Shown one piece after another: positions 1 through 8,954 of a stretch of DNA of 64,000 bases. The notes below the pieces were generated by a model. That model saw only the letters and a list, made by a program, of their open reading frames with translations. It was not told the origin of the DNA and ran no database searches. How positions within the stretch are numbered: position 1 is the first letter of the stretch; each line of letters opens with the position of its first letter. The position numbers were made by a program, and so were the translations under genes. Location of the stretch: positions 58,342 through 122,341 of the forward strand of contig NZ_SZVO01000022.1 of NCBI RefSeq assembly GCF_005280585.1, in the 5' to 3' direction. Source of the stretch: Dyadobacter frigoris. Its GTDB lineage: Bacteria; Bacteroidota; Bacteroidia; Cytophagales; Spirosomataceae.

Positions 1-824
1 CAAATAATAACCCGATCAATGACGGTTCAGCCGGCGATTATCTGGAAAGTGTTGTAGCACGTACGCAGGCAGGACAACCTATGAGCCAGTTTTACGGGTA
101 CAAAGTAGAAGGAATTTTCAAAACGGATGCAGAAGTTGCCGCACTAAATGAAAAAGCACAACAAGCAGCCGGTACCACAACCGGAATTTTCTACCAGAAT
201 GCAGCGACAGGAGCTGGTGATCTTCGTTTTAAAGATGTAAACGGTGATGGAAAAATCACGACAGCCGACAAAACTTTTATTGGAAACCCTTGGCCTAAAA
301 TGACCTATGGTTTTACATTAAACGCAGGATGGAAAGGATTTGAAATTACTGCTTTATTTCAGGGTGTCCAGGGCGTGGATGTTTTCAATGGTAATAAATA
401 TTACACTCAGTTTTTTGTGGGTGATTATAATACAACCAAGGATATTTTCAATACATCCTTTTTCAATGGAAACGGCTTAACCAGCCAACCCCGAATCGGA
501 TACAAAGCTGCGGATGGAACCTATGTTCGTGACCCGAATTCCAATTATACCCGCATTTCTTCTTTTGCAATTGAAAACGGTTCTTTCTTAAAATTAAGAA
601 ATTTACAGATCGGTTATAACATTCCAAAAAGCGTACTCCAATCTCTGAAAATCTCAGATCTTAAGGTTTATGTGCAGGGACAAAATCTGCTGACGTTCAC
701 GAAATATTCAGGACTTGATCCCGAAGTATTAGGCCGGAATGGTACTACCGGACGAGGTATTGATGCGATTTATTCTTATCCCCGGACATCACTTCTTTCT
801 CTGGGTATCAATTTGACTTTTTAA
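1..824 (+). CDS. SusC/RagA-family TonB-linked outer-membrane protein, 3' part only
   Basis: The reading frame is open from base 3 of the window, so the gene starts upstream and only about the last 273 residues are present. The visible part reads as the end of a SusC-type TonB-dependent barrel: an early ARTQAGQPMSQFYGYKVEG stretch, an EF-hand-like DVNGDGKITTADKTFIGNPW segment, repeated aromatic beta strands (YGFTLNAGWKGFEI, FLKLRNLQIGYNIP, LKVYVQGQNLLTFTKYSGLDPE) and a final strand ending in Phe (SLGINLTF), the usual outer-membrane insertion signal. The susD gene follows after 40 bases on the same strand, which is the standard SusCD pairing. In such complexes SusC is the pump barrel and SusD the lid lipoprotein for oligosaccharide or peptide uptake. 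The substrate cannot be read from this fragment. Confidence 0.95.
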   Translation, partial: NNNPINDGSAGDYLESVVARTQAGQPMSQFYGYKVEGIFKTDAEVAALNEKAQQAAGTTTGIFYQNAATGAGDLRFKDVNGDGKITTADKTFIGNPWPKMTYGFTLNAGWKGFEITALFQGVQGVDVFNGNKYYTQFFVGDYNTTKDIFNTSFFNGNGLTSQPRIGYKAADGTYVRDPNSNYTRISSFAIENGSFLKLRNLQIGYNIPKSVLQSLKISDLKVYVQGQNLLTFTKYSGLDPEVLGRNGTTGRGIDAIYSYPRTSLLSLGINLTF

Positions 825-864
825 GAGGCCAGTATTATAAGTAACCGAAAACGATATTTCTAAA

Positions 865-2598
865 ATGAAAATAATACAAAAGTTTTCCCTCTTTGCCTTA
901 CTTCTTTGTTTGGCATCCTGCTCTGATGATTTTGTAAATGTTGACAATGCCGGAGCAATTTCAGTGGCAAGCTATCCTAACTCAGTATCTGACCTTGAAC
1001 AGCTACTTACCGGTGTTTACGGAACCACGCACGCATCCGGTTTATACGGTCACCACATGCTGGTGAAACATACCTGGATGTGGGACCATACCGCTGATTT
1101 AAGCTGGCAGGGATCTCCTGACTGGATCGGACTTTCCACGAACAATGCCGTTTCCAGTTATCCGTTTTTACAAAATACCTGGAACGATACCTGGCGTGGT
1201 GTTCAGCGGTGCAATACTTTACTGACTGCTCTTGAAATTTATCGGGCCAAAGCAGCTTCAACCGATATTGCAAACATTGACCTGATAAAAGGACAAACAC
1301 TTTTCCTGCGCGCATTTTTCTATTTCCATTTGACAACAGCCTGGGGAGAAACTTTTATCGTGAATGGTGTTGGTGGTGATAAAATGGGCGTTCCGATTTT
1401 AACAACCACATCAACTAGTTTAGCTGAAACCCAGGTTTCCAGAAATACGGTCAAAGAATGCTGGGACTTTATCATCAGCGATTTGAAGGCCTCAGAAACA
1501 CTTCTTGCCGGAAAAACCTGGACAGGCGCTGCTGAAAAACACAAAGTAAGCATATGGGCCGTTAAGGCATTTCTTTCCAAAGTGTATGTTTTCACACAGG
1601 ATTGGACGGATGCTAAAACGTATCTGACTGATGTGATTACCAATAGCGGAAAATCGCTTGTCCCTTTTGACACCTATAAAACGATGTTTAACGGACAAAA
1701 CGAGTTCAACGCCGAGTCTTTGTATGAACTTAATTTCAATGTCGATCTGACTTATTCGGGTACAAATGACTTGTCAATGGGTTGCAGTATCGGGATGGTA
1801 ATTGCGCCTACTTATGTTGGGCCAACCGGAGCAGCCGCAGCTTCTGCCTGGTCAAATGTATTTCCACACGCAAAAAACCTGACACGTTTCGGGTTTAATC
1901 TGGGACATTATTTTCCTGCGGGTGTAACTACTGCCAACATTGCCAATGTGGATCAATCGTACATTGCAAGATCGGTCGCTGCCCGCAATGCCAAAACAGT
2001 TGACCCAAGATTATGGGTTGCCTGCCAGCAGCCTTATGTGGATTCCATGGTTGTGAATGGCGTTAAAAAACCCATTTCTCACTACCTGGATATTACAGAA
2101 ACTGACATGGAAGCATGGAGTTTCCGCAAATACACAAACATTACCGGAACAGAAGCTGAGGTCAATATGGCCAATGGAAATAATATTCTCTGGCTGCGTA
2201 TGGCTGACATGTACTTACTTTATGCTGAAACACTTACGCATACGGGGGATAACGCCACGGCGCTCGAATACATCAACAAAGTACACCGGCGAGCCTATAA
2301 TTTACCAGTCAATACACCATCGGCTGTTGACTATGCCAGCCTAACGGCCGCTACGAAAGCGACCGATGATATTTTGAAAAATGATCCGTTAAAATACGAG
2401 CGTTGGGCAGAATTATTTGGAGAAGCCGGCTGGTGGTACGACGTATGTCGCTGGAAAATCGGGCCGCAGGAAGCTGCTTACTACCAAAAAATCCGCGGCG
2501 GGACAATTCAGTGGAATGACGCCAGCGACTACGCACAACCGATCCCTATCAATGAGCTAAATGCGAATGTTAACATGAAACAAAATCCTGGTTATTAA
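865..2598 (+). CDS. SusD/RagB-family nutrient-binding lipoprotein
   Basis: This 577-residue protein starts with a lipoprotein signal (KFSLFALLLCLASC, lipobox Cys at residue 19), followed by SDD, a typical surface-exposure context in Bacteroidota. SusD-family features are the N-terminal SVSDLEQLLTGVYG segment, helical TPR-like stretches such as LIKGQTLFLRAFFYFHL, the ILWLRMADMYLLYAETL segment near residue 440 and the C-terminal ERWAELFGEAGWWYDVCRW and PIPINELNANVNMKQNPGY. It should form the substrate-capturing lid of the outer-membrane transporter encoded just upstream. A 13-bp hairpin directly after the stop suggests that the susCD transcript ends here. The ligand is not predictable; the PQQ dehydrogenase and mannonate-dehydratase-like genes downstream make a sugar or sugar acid plausible (inference). 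Confidence 0.95.
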   Translation: MKIIQKFSLFALLLCLASCSDDFVNVDNAGAISVASYPNSVSDLEQLLTGVYGTTHASGLYGHHMLVKHTWMWDHTADLSWQGSPDWIGLSTNNAVSSYPFLQNTWNDTWRGVQRCNTLLTALEIYRAKAASTDIANIDLIKGQTLFLRAFFYFHLTTAWGETFIVNGVGGDKMGVPILTTTSTSLAETQVSRNTVKECWDFIISDLKASETLLAGKTWTGAAEKHKVSIWAVKAFLSKVYVFTQDWTDAKTYLTDVITNSGKSLVPFDTYKTMFNGQNEFNAESLYELNFNVDLTYSGTNDLSMGCSIGMVIAPTYVGPTGAAAASAWSNVFPHAKNLTRFGFNLGHYFPAGVTTANIANVDQSYIARSVAARNAKTVDPRLWVACQQPYVDSMVVNGVKKPISHYLDITETDMEAWSFRKYTNITGTEAEVNMANGNNILWLRMADMYLLYAETLTHTGDNATALEYINKVHRRAYNLPVNTPSAVDYASLTAATKATDDILKNDPLKYERWAELFGEAGWWYDVCRWKIGPQEAAYYQKIRGGTIQWNDASDYAQPIPINELNANVNMKQNPGY

Positions 2599-2607
2599 GC
2601 AGATAAA

Positions 2608-2640
2608 GAAACCAGATCAGCATTAAACTGATCTGGTTTC
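2608..2640 (+). terminator. Hairpin after susD, likely transcription terminator
   Basis: A perfect 13-bp stem (gaaaccagatcag / ctgatctggtttc) with a 7-base loop begins 9 bases after the susD stop. No long T-run follows, so it is either a weak intrinsic terminator or a 3'-end stabilising hairpin. Confidence 0.6.
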
Positions 2641-2737
2641 AAAATGAAAATCAAAATTATAACTGTCATTTCCAGTTAGTAACAAACCGAACAAAAGTCT
2701 GTTAGCCCTGCTTTTTTTTGTTCTTAATATAAATGAA

Positions 2738-2758
2738 AAATGCCGGTTCAGGGCATTT
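2738..2758 (+). other. Small hairpin upstream of the PQQ dehydrogenase
   Basis: AAATGCC and GGCATTT form a 7-bp stem with a 7-base loop, followed by gattttatt. It lies 56 bases upstream of the PQQ dehydrogenase start. It may be a second weak terminator for susCD or a leader hairpin; no clear promoter box was recognised here. Confidence 0.3.
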
Positions 2759-2814
2759 GATTTTATTAAAAAGAATAGTACTAAACCTGGAAATGAATAA
2801 ATGATTATTGTTTT

Positions 2815-5052
2815 ATGACCAATCCTTTTGTCAGAATTCAAGAATGGAATTATCGTAAGTTTTTAATATTATTGACAGTACTTCTTTGTCTGTCAGCTAT
2901 TTGTATTGCATTTATAAGTCAGGACAAAATTACAGCAGAAGAAGAAACCGGTACAAACTGGCCAAGTTACGGAGGGAATAAAGCAGGAAACCGCTACTCT
3001 CCTCTTGACCAGATAAATACTGGAAATGTAGCTTCACTAAAAATAGCATGGCAATACGATGCGGTAAAAAGACCGGAAGGAAGTCCAGTCCCAAAACGCC
3101 AGATGGAAATTCAGTGCCAACCTATTGTCATTGACGGCATTTTGTACGGAACTACGCCTAATTTAAATCTTTTCGCCATAAAAGCTGACACAGGTGGGGA
3201 ACTCTGGAAATTTGATCCTTTTAAAGACAAAACACCTAGGTTTCATGTTAGCCGCGGTGTAATGTATTGGGCAAACGGAAGCGACAAACGCATTTTATAC
3301 ACAGCCGGTCCTCAGCTTTTTGCATTAGACGCTGCTACTGGAAAACCAGTTGAAAGTTTCGGAGAAAATGGTACCGTTGATCTGCGCGAGGGGACTTCTG
3401 ATAATCTCGACAGAGATAAAAGTAAAATGTCCGTTGATGCTACCAGTCCGGGCGTGATTTATAAAGATGTGCTAGTGATCGGTTCCAGGGTATCTGAATA
3501 TGGTGATGCAGCACCCGGAAGTATCCGAGGTTTCGATATCAAAACAGGAAAATTGAAATGGGTATTTCATACCATTCCGCAGCCAGGCGAAAAAGGTTAT
3601 GAAACCTGGCCAAAAGATGCGTGGAAAAAAATGGGCGGTGCCAACAATTGGGCCGGTATGGTATTGGATGAAAAACGAGGCGCTGTTTATTTTGGAACCG
3701 GCTCACCATCCGTTGATTTCTATGGGGTTGACCGGGAAGGAAAAAACCTGTATGCCAATTGCGTAATTTCCTTAAATGCGGAAACCGGTAAATTGAATTG
3801 GTACTACCAAACTGTTCATCACGATTTATGGGACCGCGACATTTCCTGTCAGCCGAACCTGGTTCGGGTAAAAAATAAGGGCCGTTTGGTTGACGCTGTG
3901 GCCCAGGCAACAAAGGACGGTTTGCTGTTTCTGCTTAACCGGGATACCGGACTACCTTTATTTCCTGTTGAAGAACGTTCAGCTGCTGCCAATTTCAAAT
4001 TACCGGGCGAACATCCCTGGCCAACGCAGCCATATCCCACAAAACCCGCTCCCTTTTCCAGGCAGGTTTTTACAGAAAATGAAATCACCAATATTTCTCC
4101 CGAAGCAACTGCTTTTGTAAAAGCAAAATTTGATCAGAGCCGTTCCGGGAATAAATATATGCCTCCAAGTAAAGAAGGTACTCTTTATCTGGGAATAGGC
4201 GGTGGGGCCGAATGGGGTGGAAATGCGGCTGATCCTGAGGGAATTTTATACCAAAATGGAAACGAAATGGTATGGGATTTGAAAATGCTCGACTATAAAG
4301 TTCCAAACTCAGACGAAGGTATTACAGCAAAATCGCTTTACATGCGCAATTGCGCTGCCTGTCACCGTGCAGACCGCATGGGAAGCGGACAGGAATATCC
4401 TAATCTGGTCAGTATCGGAAGCCGTCTTTCGAAAGAAGATATCAATACAATTATCAAAAGCGGACGAGGCAGAATGCCCTCATTTCAACATATCCCCGAC
4501 AAAGAGCGCGAGGCAATTGTTAATTTTTTGCTTGATGTAGAAAACAAAACCATAGCCTCAACAGATAATCACAGCGCGACGGCTGCACCTGAAATAGCCG
4601 CAAAAAAAACTGATTTCCCCTATATTTCTCCTTATATCAACAATGGCTGGACAAGATTTTTTGACCAGAATGGTTACCCGGCGATAAAACCGCCATGGGG
4701 AACATTAAATGCCATCGACCTTAATACCGGAGAATATTTATGGCGTGTTCCACTCGGAGAATTTCCTGAACTGACTAAAAAAGGTGTTCCGATAACCGGT
4801 ACAGAAAATTACGGAGGTCCTATTGTTACAGCCGGCGGCCTGGTATTTATCGCCGCTACTAAAGATGAAAGAATCCGCGCTTTTAATAAAAAAACAGGAA
4901 AGATTGTCTGGGAATATCAGCTTCCTGCCGGTGGGTTTGCCACCCCTGTTACTTATCAGGTTAACGGCAAACAATATGTGGTTATCGCAGCCGGAGGCTC
5001 TAAAAACGGACATAAACCGGGTGGCTCTTACATTGCTTTTGCTTTACCCTAA
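2815..5052 (+). CDS. Membrane-anchored PQQ-dependent dehydrogenase (glucose dehydrogenase type) with haem-c insert
   Basis: This 745-residue quinoprotein has one N-terminal membrane anchor (about residues 18-36), so the rest should be periplasmic. The propeller starts with NWPSYGGNKAGNRYSPLDQI, the usual entry of membrane glucose dehydrogenases. The last 80 residues (GGLVFIAATKDERIRAFNKK, then LPAGGFATPVTYQVNGKQYV) closely match the C-terminus of Gcd as I remember it. A class I cytochrome c segment with a CAACH haem motif (residues 513-517) interrupts the propeller, and propeller sequence resumes at about residue 600. E. coli Gcd has five anchor helices and no haem; this protein has one helix and its own haem, which probably hands electrons onward. 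The substrate is probably an aldose or polyol. No PQQ biosynthesis genes are in the window. The mannonate-dehydratase-like gene follows 83 bases downstream. Confidence 0.9.
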   Translation: MTNPFVRIQEWNYRKFLILLTVLLCLSAICIAFISQDKITAEEETGTNWPSYGGNKAGNRYSPLDQINTGNVASLKIAWQYDAVKRPEGSPVPKRQMEIQCQPIVIDGILYGTTPNLNLFAIKADTGGELWKFDPFKDKTPRFHVSRGVMYWANGSDKRILYTAGPQLFALDAATGKPVESFGENGTVDLREGTSDNLDRDKSKMSVDATSPGVIYKDVLVIGSRVSEYGDAAPGSIRGFDIKTGKLKWVFHTIPQPGEKGYETWPKDAWKKMGGANNWAGMVLDEKRGAVYFGTGSPSVDFYGVDREGKNLYANCVISLNAETGKLNWYYQTVHHDLWDRDISCQPNLVRVKNKGRLVDAVAQATKDGLLFLLNRDTGLPLFPVEERSAAANFKLPGEHPWPTQPYPTKPAPFSRQVFTENEITNISPEATAFVKAKFDQSRSGNKYMPPSKEGTLYLGIGGGAEWGGNAADPEGILYQNGNEMVWDLKMLDYKVPNSDEGITAKSLYMRNCAACHRADRMGSGQEYPNLVSIGSRLSKEDINTIIKSGRGRMPSFQHIPDKEREAIVNFLLDVENKTIASTDNHSATAAPEIAAKKTDFPYISPYINNGWTRFFDQNGYPAIKPPWGTLNAIDLNTGEYLWRVPLGEFPELTKKGVPITGTENYGGPIVTAGGLVFIAATKDERIRAFNKKTGKIVWEYQLPAGGFATPVTYQVNGKQYVVIAAGGSKNGHKPGGSYIAFALP

Positions 5053-5135
5053 ATTTAATTAATAAACCTTTGAATTATTTCTAACACAAACCTTTTCTGA
5101 ACCAACCTGTTGCCAAACCAATAAACCCATTATCC

Positions 5136-6506
5136 ATGTTTAAAAACAAAAAAGATAATTCCGATTTTAACCGCCGTGATACCCTTCGCATGATTGCCGC
5201 AGGGTCCACAGCCGGATTGTTAAGTCTCTTTGGAGAAAATTCACAGGCCCATGCCCGGGAGCATTATAGCACTCCCGCCTATGCGAAAGGCTTGGCTCCG
5301 ATAAAAATAAAAAGCGTAAAAGCCATTGCCACAGCTCCACAAGGCTCCAATCTGATTGTGGTCAAGGTTGAAACGACCGAACCTGGTTTATATGGATTGG
5401 GCTGCGCCACTTTTACGCAGCGCGCCGTTTCTGTGGTTACTGCAATCAATACCTATCTGAACGAGTTTTGCACAGGTAAGGATGTTGACAACATTGAAGA
5501 TATGTGGCAATCAACCTATGTAAGTTCTTACTGGCGAAACGGACCGGTTTTGAACAATGCACTAAGCGGACTGGATGAAGCGCTTTGGGACATCAAAGGT
5601 AAACGTGCCAATATGCCTGTTTATCAATTACTTGGTGGAAAGGCACGTTTTGCGATTCCATGTTACACACATGCCAATGGAAATTCACCGGAAGCAACTG
5701 CGGATAACGCCCAGGAAATCATGGACAGAGGTTTCAAATATGTACGGATTCAACAAGGCGGATATGGAGCAGTTGGCAGTACTGAGCAAAAGCCGGATTT
5801 TAAAGCGGCAGGTTTTGGAGGAGAATCAGATAGCTACATGAATGAGCGCGCTTACTTAAAATCGGTTCCAAAACTTTTTGAAGTGGTTCGTAAAAAATGT
5901 GGCGACGAGGTTGAGCTGCTTCATGATGTTCACGAGAGGGTGCAGCCGATGGATGCAATTAATATGATTAAGGCCGTAGAACAATATCGTCCGTTTTTCA
6001 TCGAAGATCCGTTTTCACCCGAAAATATGGGCTGGTTTAAACAGCTTCGACAAAGCACAACGGTACCGATTGCAATGGGTGAATTGTTCAATAACGTCAA
6101 TGAATTCAGAGATCCGATGGCCAATCAGATGTTTGACTACATCCGCTGTCATGTTTCACAGATTGGTGGTATCACTCCCGCCATGAAAGTGGCTCGTTTG
6201 GGAGAATGGTATAATGTAAAAACGGCCTGGCACGGCCCGGGTGACGTTTCTCCGGTAGGTCACGCGGCTCATGCACATATTGACCTCGCAATCTGGAACT
6301 TCGGTATTCAGGAAGCGGTAAGTTTTAATGACAAAACACAAGCGATTTTCTCGGGTTGCCCTACAATGAAAAACGGCTATATGTCAGTGAATGAAGCTCC
6401 CGGACTTGGCGTTGATATCAACGAAAAAGAAGCAGCCAAATATCCGATAACGACCAAATCAAACTGGCAAGTGCGTAAATTCGATGGCACAATCATCCGG
6501 CCCTAA
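5136..6506 (+). CDS. Tat-exported mannonate dehydratase-like enolase-superfamily protein (ManD/RspA type)
   Basis: This 456-residue protein has a twin-arginine signal (NRRDTLRMIAAGSTAGLLSL, then QAHA near residue 40), so it should be exported folded to the periplasm. The body is a mandelate racemase/muconate lactonizing enzyme fold. The metal ligands read as D264 (in HDVHER), E290 (in FIEDPF) and E316 (in AMGELF). Their 26-residue spacings equal those remembered for ManD (D210, E236, E262), and H266 matches the ManD base H212. RIQQGGYG near residue 207 and WHGPGDVSPVGHAAHAHID fit the ManD/RspA subgroup. The expected reaction is dehydration of D-mannonate or a related aldonate to a 2-keto-3-deoxy sugar acid, but many members of this subgroup have weak or unknown activity. 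Its place behind an aldose-oxidising quinoprotein makes a periplasmic sugar-acid route plausible (inference). Confidence 0.87.
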   Translation: MFKNKKDNSDFNRRDTLRMIAAGSTAGLLSLFGENSQAHAREHYSTPAYAKGLAPIKIKSVKAIATAPQGSNLIVVKVETTEPGLYGLGCATFTQRAVSVVTAINTYLNEFCTGKDVDNIEDMWQSTYVSSYWRNGPVLNNALSGLDEALWDIKGKRANMPVYQLLGGKARFAIPCYTHANGNSPEATADNAQEIMDRGFKYVRIQQGGYGAVGSTEQKPDFKAAGFGGESDSYMNERAYLKSVPKLFEVVRKKCGDEVELLHDVHERVQPMDAINMIKAVEQYRPFFIEDPFSPENMGWFKQLRQSTTVPIAMGELFNNVNEFRDPMANQMFDYIRCHVSQIGGITPAMKVARLGEWYNVKTAWHGPGDVSPVGHAAHAHIDLAIWNFGIQEAVSFNDKTQAIFSGCPTMKNGYMSVNEAPGLGVDINEKEAAKYPITTKSNWQVRKFDGTIIRP

Positions 6507-6517
6507 TTTGTTGTTTA

Positions 6518-6618
6518 GGTTACACGGAGAACCACAGAGTTAAAAAGAGGGACACAGAGTTTTTTTATAGTTAAAACTCTGTGTCCCTCTCCTTTACTCT
6601 GTGGTCCTCTGTGTAACC
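6518..6618. repeat. 101-base long inverted repeat between the enolase and SGNH genes
   Basis: Two 46-base arms (6518-6563 and 6573-6618) are reverse complements at 41 of 46 positions, with a 9-base loop. Each arm contains the octamer CACAGAGT or its near copy twice, in the order GGTTACAC, ACCACAGAGT, GAGGGACACAGAG. The arms would fold into one very stable hairpin in RNA from either strand. It starts 11 bases after the enolase stop and ends 29 bases before the next start codon. It looks like a dispersed palindromic element that now works as a terminator. Confidence 0.85.
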
Positions 6619-6647
6619 AATAATTATTCATTCAAAATAATATATCT

Positions 6648-8558
6648 GTGAGCAGAAAGCGGCTTTTGCTTTTTAAAGTACTTACGATATTTTTTCCAAT
6701 TATCGTTTTAGTTTTGTTGGAGTGTGGATTGAGATTATTTGGTTACGGCCTTGATCTTGGGCTTTTTGTTGATGATCCAAATCATCCGGGTTATCTTGTG
6801 ATGAATCAGCATACTTCAAAAAAATATTTTTCACAGCAGCAAAATGCAACCGTTGGTAATTACGAACCGTTCAGAAAACAAAAAACTCCTGGCACTTTCC
6901 GGATTTTTGTTTTGGGTGAATCTACTACGATCGGTTACCCATATATGCACAATGGCTCCTTTCACCGCTGGCTACAATACCGACTAACTCATACTTTTCC
7001 TGAAAAAGAATTTGAGATCATAAATCTTTCCCTGACTGCCGTTAATTCCTACACCGTTCTGGATTTTGCAAATCAGGCTGTTGATTACGAGCCTGATGCA
7101 GTTCTGGTTTACACCGGGCATAATGAATATTACGGTGCTATGGGCGTTGGTTCTACAAGTTTTGCGGGTTGGAATCCCTCGCTGATCCGTTTCATTATCA
7201 AAACAAGAAATCTGAGAATTATTCAACTTGTCACTAATATTCTTGCCAAAATAAAATCCTCTGCTTCCAGTGAAAAAATTGACCTGCGCGAAAATCTGAT
7301 GAAACGTATGGTTTCAGATCAGAAAATTGACCTTAATTCTGAAAAGTTCAAACAGGGAATTAATCAGTTTGAAGCGAATATGACGGATCTTTGTAAAGTA
7401 TTTTCAAACAAAAACATTCCGGTTTTCATCAGTACGCTCGTTAGTAATGAGAAGGATTTGAAACCATTTATTAGCGAGTCCGGAAGAAATTCAACATCCG
7501 CTTCGAAACAATATCAACTTGGTATTGAATCTTTTAAACACAATAAATTTTCAGAAGCAGAGAAATATTTTGTTGAAGCAAAGGAACTTGATCTTTTAAG
7601 ATTCCGTGCTCCGGCAGCGATGAATAAAATACTGCGTGGATTACCTTCCAAATTTCCTGCGGTAAAATTAGTTGATGCCGAAAAAGTATTCAGAGAAAAT
7701 TCTGCGCATGGTATTCTTGGTCATGAAACGCTGCTTGAACATGTTCATCCAAATCTGTTTGGTTATGCATTATTATCTGATGTTTTTTATCAGTCTCTAA
7801 AAAAAGAAAAATTGATTAGCAGCGATTGGAAAAATGAAATTTCTTTTGCTGAATTGAGAAATCAGATGCCGATTACGCCAATCGATTCGCTCAAAGCTGT
7901 TTATGAAATGATGATGTTAAAAGAAGGATGGCCGTTCAACGAGCCGATGCCTGCCGAAATTCCGCATAAAAAAACAATTGAAGAGCAGCTGGCTGGCGGA
8001 CTTTCTGTAAAACAAATTTCCTGGGAAGACGCTTTGTCTGAATTGTTAAAAGTGTATTTGAAAGCAAATAATCTGAAAGGCGCGTTGCAGATTAATGAAG
8101 CTTTTACTCTTGAATTCCCGCTCGATCTCACATTTTTTATGCAGGCAGGGATGCTTTCTGCGGGTTTAAATCAAAATGAAAAATCAATTTTCTACCTAAA
8201 AAAAGTGTTTGATATTCAGAATAATTTCAAAACTGCCCAAACACTTTTTATCACACTTTTGAAAGAAGACAGACCGGAAGAAGCTGTCGTTTATCTCAAT
8301 TATGCAGCCGCGCATAACGAATCTAATTTCAACATGACAGAATTGCAAAACCTTGTTGGTGACATTATTAATCTTAAACAAAAATATCAGCTTGATTCTG
8401 GCAACATAAATATCAGCAACCAGATTGCGCTAAATTATCTGAAATTTGCCAATACCAAAGCTGCTGAGAAATACATTAATAGAACGTTGCAAAAGGATCC
8501 GAAAAATGCAAACGCGCTACTTTTGAAAGAAAAAATAAAATCCGTTTCAGGAAAATAA
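6648..8558 (+). CDS. Membrane-anchored SGNH/GDSL-hydrolase-like protein with C-terminal TPR region
   Basis: This 636-residue protein begins at GTG. That start gives a typical short basic head (MSRKRLLLFK) and one membrane helix (about residues 11-31), with the rest outside the inner membrane. SGNH signatures are FVLGESTTIGYPY (block I, candidate nucleophile S92), YTGHNEYYGAMG (N159) and LLEHVHPN (E364xxH367, the block V His). The C-terminal 200 residues are helical TPR-like repeats (ALQINEAF, FYLKKVFDIQNNFKTAQTLF, EKYINRTLQKDPKNANALLL). Such proteins may hydrolyse or transfer an acyl or acetyl group on a glycan, but the substrate is unknown. It has its own transcription unit after the long inverted repeat, and its stop abuts the stop of the convergent osmC-like gene with no base between. 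Confidence 0.8.
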   Translation: MSRKRLLLFKVLTIFFPIIVLVLLECGLRLFGYGLDLGLFVDDPNHPGYLVMNQHTSKKYFSQQQNATVGNYEPFRKQKTPGTFRIFVLGESTTIGYPYMHNGSFHRWLQYRLTHTFPEKEFEIINLSLTAVNSYTVLDFANQAVDYEPDAVLVYTGHNEYYGAMGVGSTSFAGWNPSLIRFIIKTRNLRIIQLVTNILAKIKSSASSEKIDLRENLMKRMVSDQKIDLNSEKFKQGINQFEANMTDLCKVFSNKNIPVFISTLVSNEKDLKPFISESGRNSTSASKQYQLGIESFKHNKFSEAEKYFVEAKELDLLRFRAPAAMNKILRGLPSKFPAVKLVDAEKVFRENSAHGILGHETLLEHVHPNLFGYALLSDVFYQSLKKEKLISSDWKNEISFAELRNQMPITPIDSLKAVYEMMMLKEGWPFNEPMPAEIPHKKTIEEQLAGGLSVKQISWEDALSELLKVYLKANNLKGALQINEAFTLEFPLDLTFFMQAGMLSAGLNQNEKSIFYLKKVFDIQNNFKTAQTLFITLLKEDRPEEAVVYLNYAAAHNESNFNMTELQNLVGDIINLKQKYQLDSGNINISNQIALNYLKFANTKAAEKYINRTLQKDPKNANALLLKEKIKSVSGK

Positions 8559-8954
8559 TTATGTTAATGTCGTTTCAATTGTGATCGTATGCGTAAGCGT
8601 ATTATGAATCGGACATTTATTTGCGATGGCTAATAATCTTGTTTTTTGCTCTTCATTCAAATCCCCGATCAGTTCGATTTCCCTGTTCATTTGAGAAACA
8701 TTTGCCTGAATATCTCTCGAAAATTCAACGTGTACATTGATTTTTATTAATTCCGACCAACCTTTCCGGTTTGCATACATGCGAAGCGTTCCGCAGGTGC
8801 AGGCCGCCAAAGCGGATGCCAGTAATTCTTCCGGAGAAAATCCCAGATCAAGACCACCAGCAGAAACCGGTTCATCGGCCACGAGACTATTGGTGGCCGT
8901 TTTGATTTCTGTTTTATAAAGTGCGGTTCCGATACTTGCGAATACTTTGGCCAT
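8559..8954 (-). CDS. OsmC/Ohr-family peroxidase-like protein
   Basis: At 131 residues this has the usual family size. LGFSPEELLASALAACTCGTLRMYANRKGW carries the conserved peroxidatic Cys (C52, with a second Cys at 54), given here in part as ALAACTCGTLRMYA, and ANKCPIHNTL carries the second redox Cys (C114). Members reduce organic hydroperoxides in the cytoplasm by a two-Cys mechanism; the sequence looks closest to the YhfA-like branch rather than Ohr. Its ATG overlaps the pirin stop by one base (TAATG), so translation is probably coupled to the pirin gene upstream. Confidence 0.88.
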   Translation of the reverse strand: MAKVFASIGTALYKTEIKTATNSLVADEPVSAGGLDLGFSPEELLASALAACTCGTLRMYANRKGWSELIKINVHVEFSRDIQANVSQMNREIELIGDLNEEQKTRLLAIANKCPIHNTLTHTITIETTLT

